Below are positions 13,960 through 14,472 of a stretch of DNA of 14,472 nucleotides, piece after piece. The notes beneath the pieces were generated by a model that was given only the letters and a program-made list of their open reading frames with translations, did not search any database and had not been told where the DNA came from. Source of the DNA: JAWWPY01 sp036394075 (GTDB lineage: Bacteria > Actinomycetota > Actinomycetes > Streptosporangiales > Streptosporangiaceae); assembly GCA_036394075.1 (NCBI GenBank), contig DASWFT010000214.1, positions 1 through 14,472 on the forward strand. The letters are read 5' to 3'. Each line of letters opens with the position of its first letter. Position 1 is the stretch's first letter. The translations under genes were made by a program, and so were the position numbers.

Positions 13960-14472
13960 TTAGCAGCCTCCGCTGCCTTTCCAGTTGGTGACCGTGTTGT
14001 TGGCTGTGTAGCTGGCGTCGGCTGTGTTGAAGCCGAAGGTGCGATTGGCTAGGTCCCCGCACGAGCTTGTCTCCTCTACGGTGTTCCACGAGCCGAGGGT
14101 GAACTTGTACTGGAACGCGGCCACCGGCACTCCGGTGATGGTCAGCGTCCAGGTGCCGGGCCTGGTCTGGGTCATCGGGTAGTCGTTAGCGATCCAGTTG
14201 TCGGTCGAGGGGATCCCGGTGCCGAGGACGCTGTAGTTGCCTGACAGGTAGACGGTGTCGCCGCTGGGGGTGCTGGAGGGCACGGTGACGTTGATGACCG
14301 CGGTGGAGTTACCGCAGGCACCGGGCCCGCCCCAGTTGGCGATCGTGTCGTTGACCGTGCCGCCGTTCACGCCCATGCTCCGGTTGCCGGTGTCGGCGCA
14401 GTTGGCGTTCTTCTCCACGTTGGACCAGGTGCCGCCCAGGTCGTACTTGTAGGACAGGGTGGCGTTGGCCGC
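13960..14472 (-). CDS. Secreted protein with tandem CBM20-like starch-binding domains (C-terminal part)
   Basis: The frame is open from the right window edge to a TAA at 13960, giving 170 residues. They hold the end of one domain (S-Y-K-Y-D-L-G-G-T-W-S-N-V-E ... N-R ... N-D-T-I-A-N-W) and one complete copy. The full copy starts at V-I-N-V-T-V-P-S-S-T-P-S-G-D-T-V-Y-L-S-G and continues through W-T-L-T-I-T-G, F-Q-Y-K-F-T-L-G-S-W-N-T-V-E and N-R-T-F to V-T-N-W-K-G-S-G-G-C at the end. The beta-sandwich pattern, the Y-K-F/Y ... W ... V-E ... N-R motif and conserved Trp residues fit CBM20-like starch- or glycogen-binding modules, which sit in tandem at the C-terminus of extracellular amylases or pullulanases. 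Paired cysteines in each copy suggest disulfides and export. The catalytic part and signal peptide lie outside the window. Confidence 0.8.
   Translation of the reverse strand, partial: AANATLSYKYDLGGTWSNVEKNANCADTGNRSMGVNGGTVNDTIANWGGPGACGNSTAVINVTVPSSTPSGDTVYLSGNYSVLGTGIPSTDNWIANDYPMTQTRPGTWTLTITGVPVAAFQYKFTLGSWNTVEETSSCGDLANRTFGFNTADASYTANNTVTNWKGSGGC

Noticed and set aside
1..14472. CRISPR arrays, tRNA or rRNA genes, transposases, integrase or att sites
   Set aside because: No spaced direct repeats, cloverleaf, rRNA core sequence or recombinase motif was seen on reading both strands; the only tandem repeats are the linker and the MFS duplication.

Overview
The window looks like chromosomal DNA of a filamentous, high-GC actinobacterium. 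The third codon position is strongly G/C-rich, GTG starts are used, and the gene families are typical of Streptomyces, Streptosporangiales and relatives: an FxSxx-COOH peptide system, nSTAND and NB-ARC/TPR proteins, and secreted FN3/CBM modular proteins. No rRNA, tRNA, CRISPR array, transposase or phage gene was found.

Left part (1-3817). The C-terminal tail of a membrane protein (2-175, +) is followed by about 550 bp without a convincing gene. Next comes the wreck of a secreted carbohydrate-binding protein (731-1298, +). It keeps a signal peptide, half of an FN3 domain, a Thr-Pro linker and the first residues of a CBM2-like module, with two frame changes. On the minus strand, an MFS exporter with a 93-bp internal tandem duplication lies upstream of a SAM-dependent O-methyltransferase. 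The region in front of the exporter holds a hairpin and an operator-like inverted repeat.

Centre (4385-12506). This is a RiPP locus of the FxSxx-COOH type. The plus strand carries a radical SAM/SPASM maturase (FxsB) that overlaps by ATGA a HExxH peptide-modification protein with an intact HEVQH motif. Converging on them is fxsT, encoding an NB-ARC/TPR protein. Divergent from fxsT is a 54-residue precursor (FxsA, 9756-9920) ending in F-V-S-N-I, which exactly matches the FxSxx-COOH signature. It is followed by an nSTAND1-type ATPase with TPRs and, convergent to that, a small membrane-anchored protein. The expected logic is that FxsB recognises the FxsA leader and crosslinks the C-terminal Phe region, the HExxH enzyme further modifies it, and the STAND/TPR proteins act as partner, sensor or effector. 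No TIR-like FxsC gene is seen in the window.

Right part (12582-14472). An AI-2E family (PerM/TqsA-like) membrane protein is followed by an intergenic stretch with two very strong GC-rich palindromes. The last feature is the 3' end of a secreted protein with tandem CBM20-like starch-binding domains, whose gene enters from the right edge on the minus strand.
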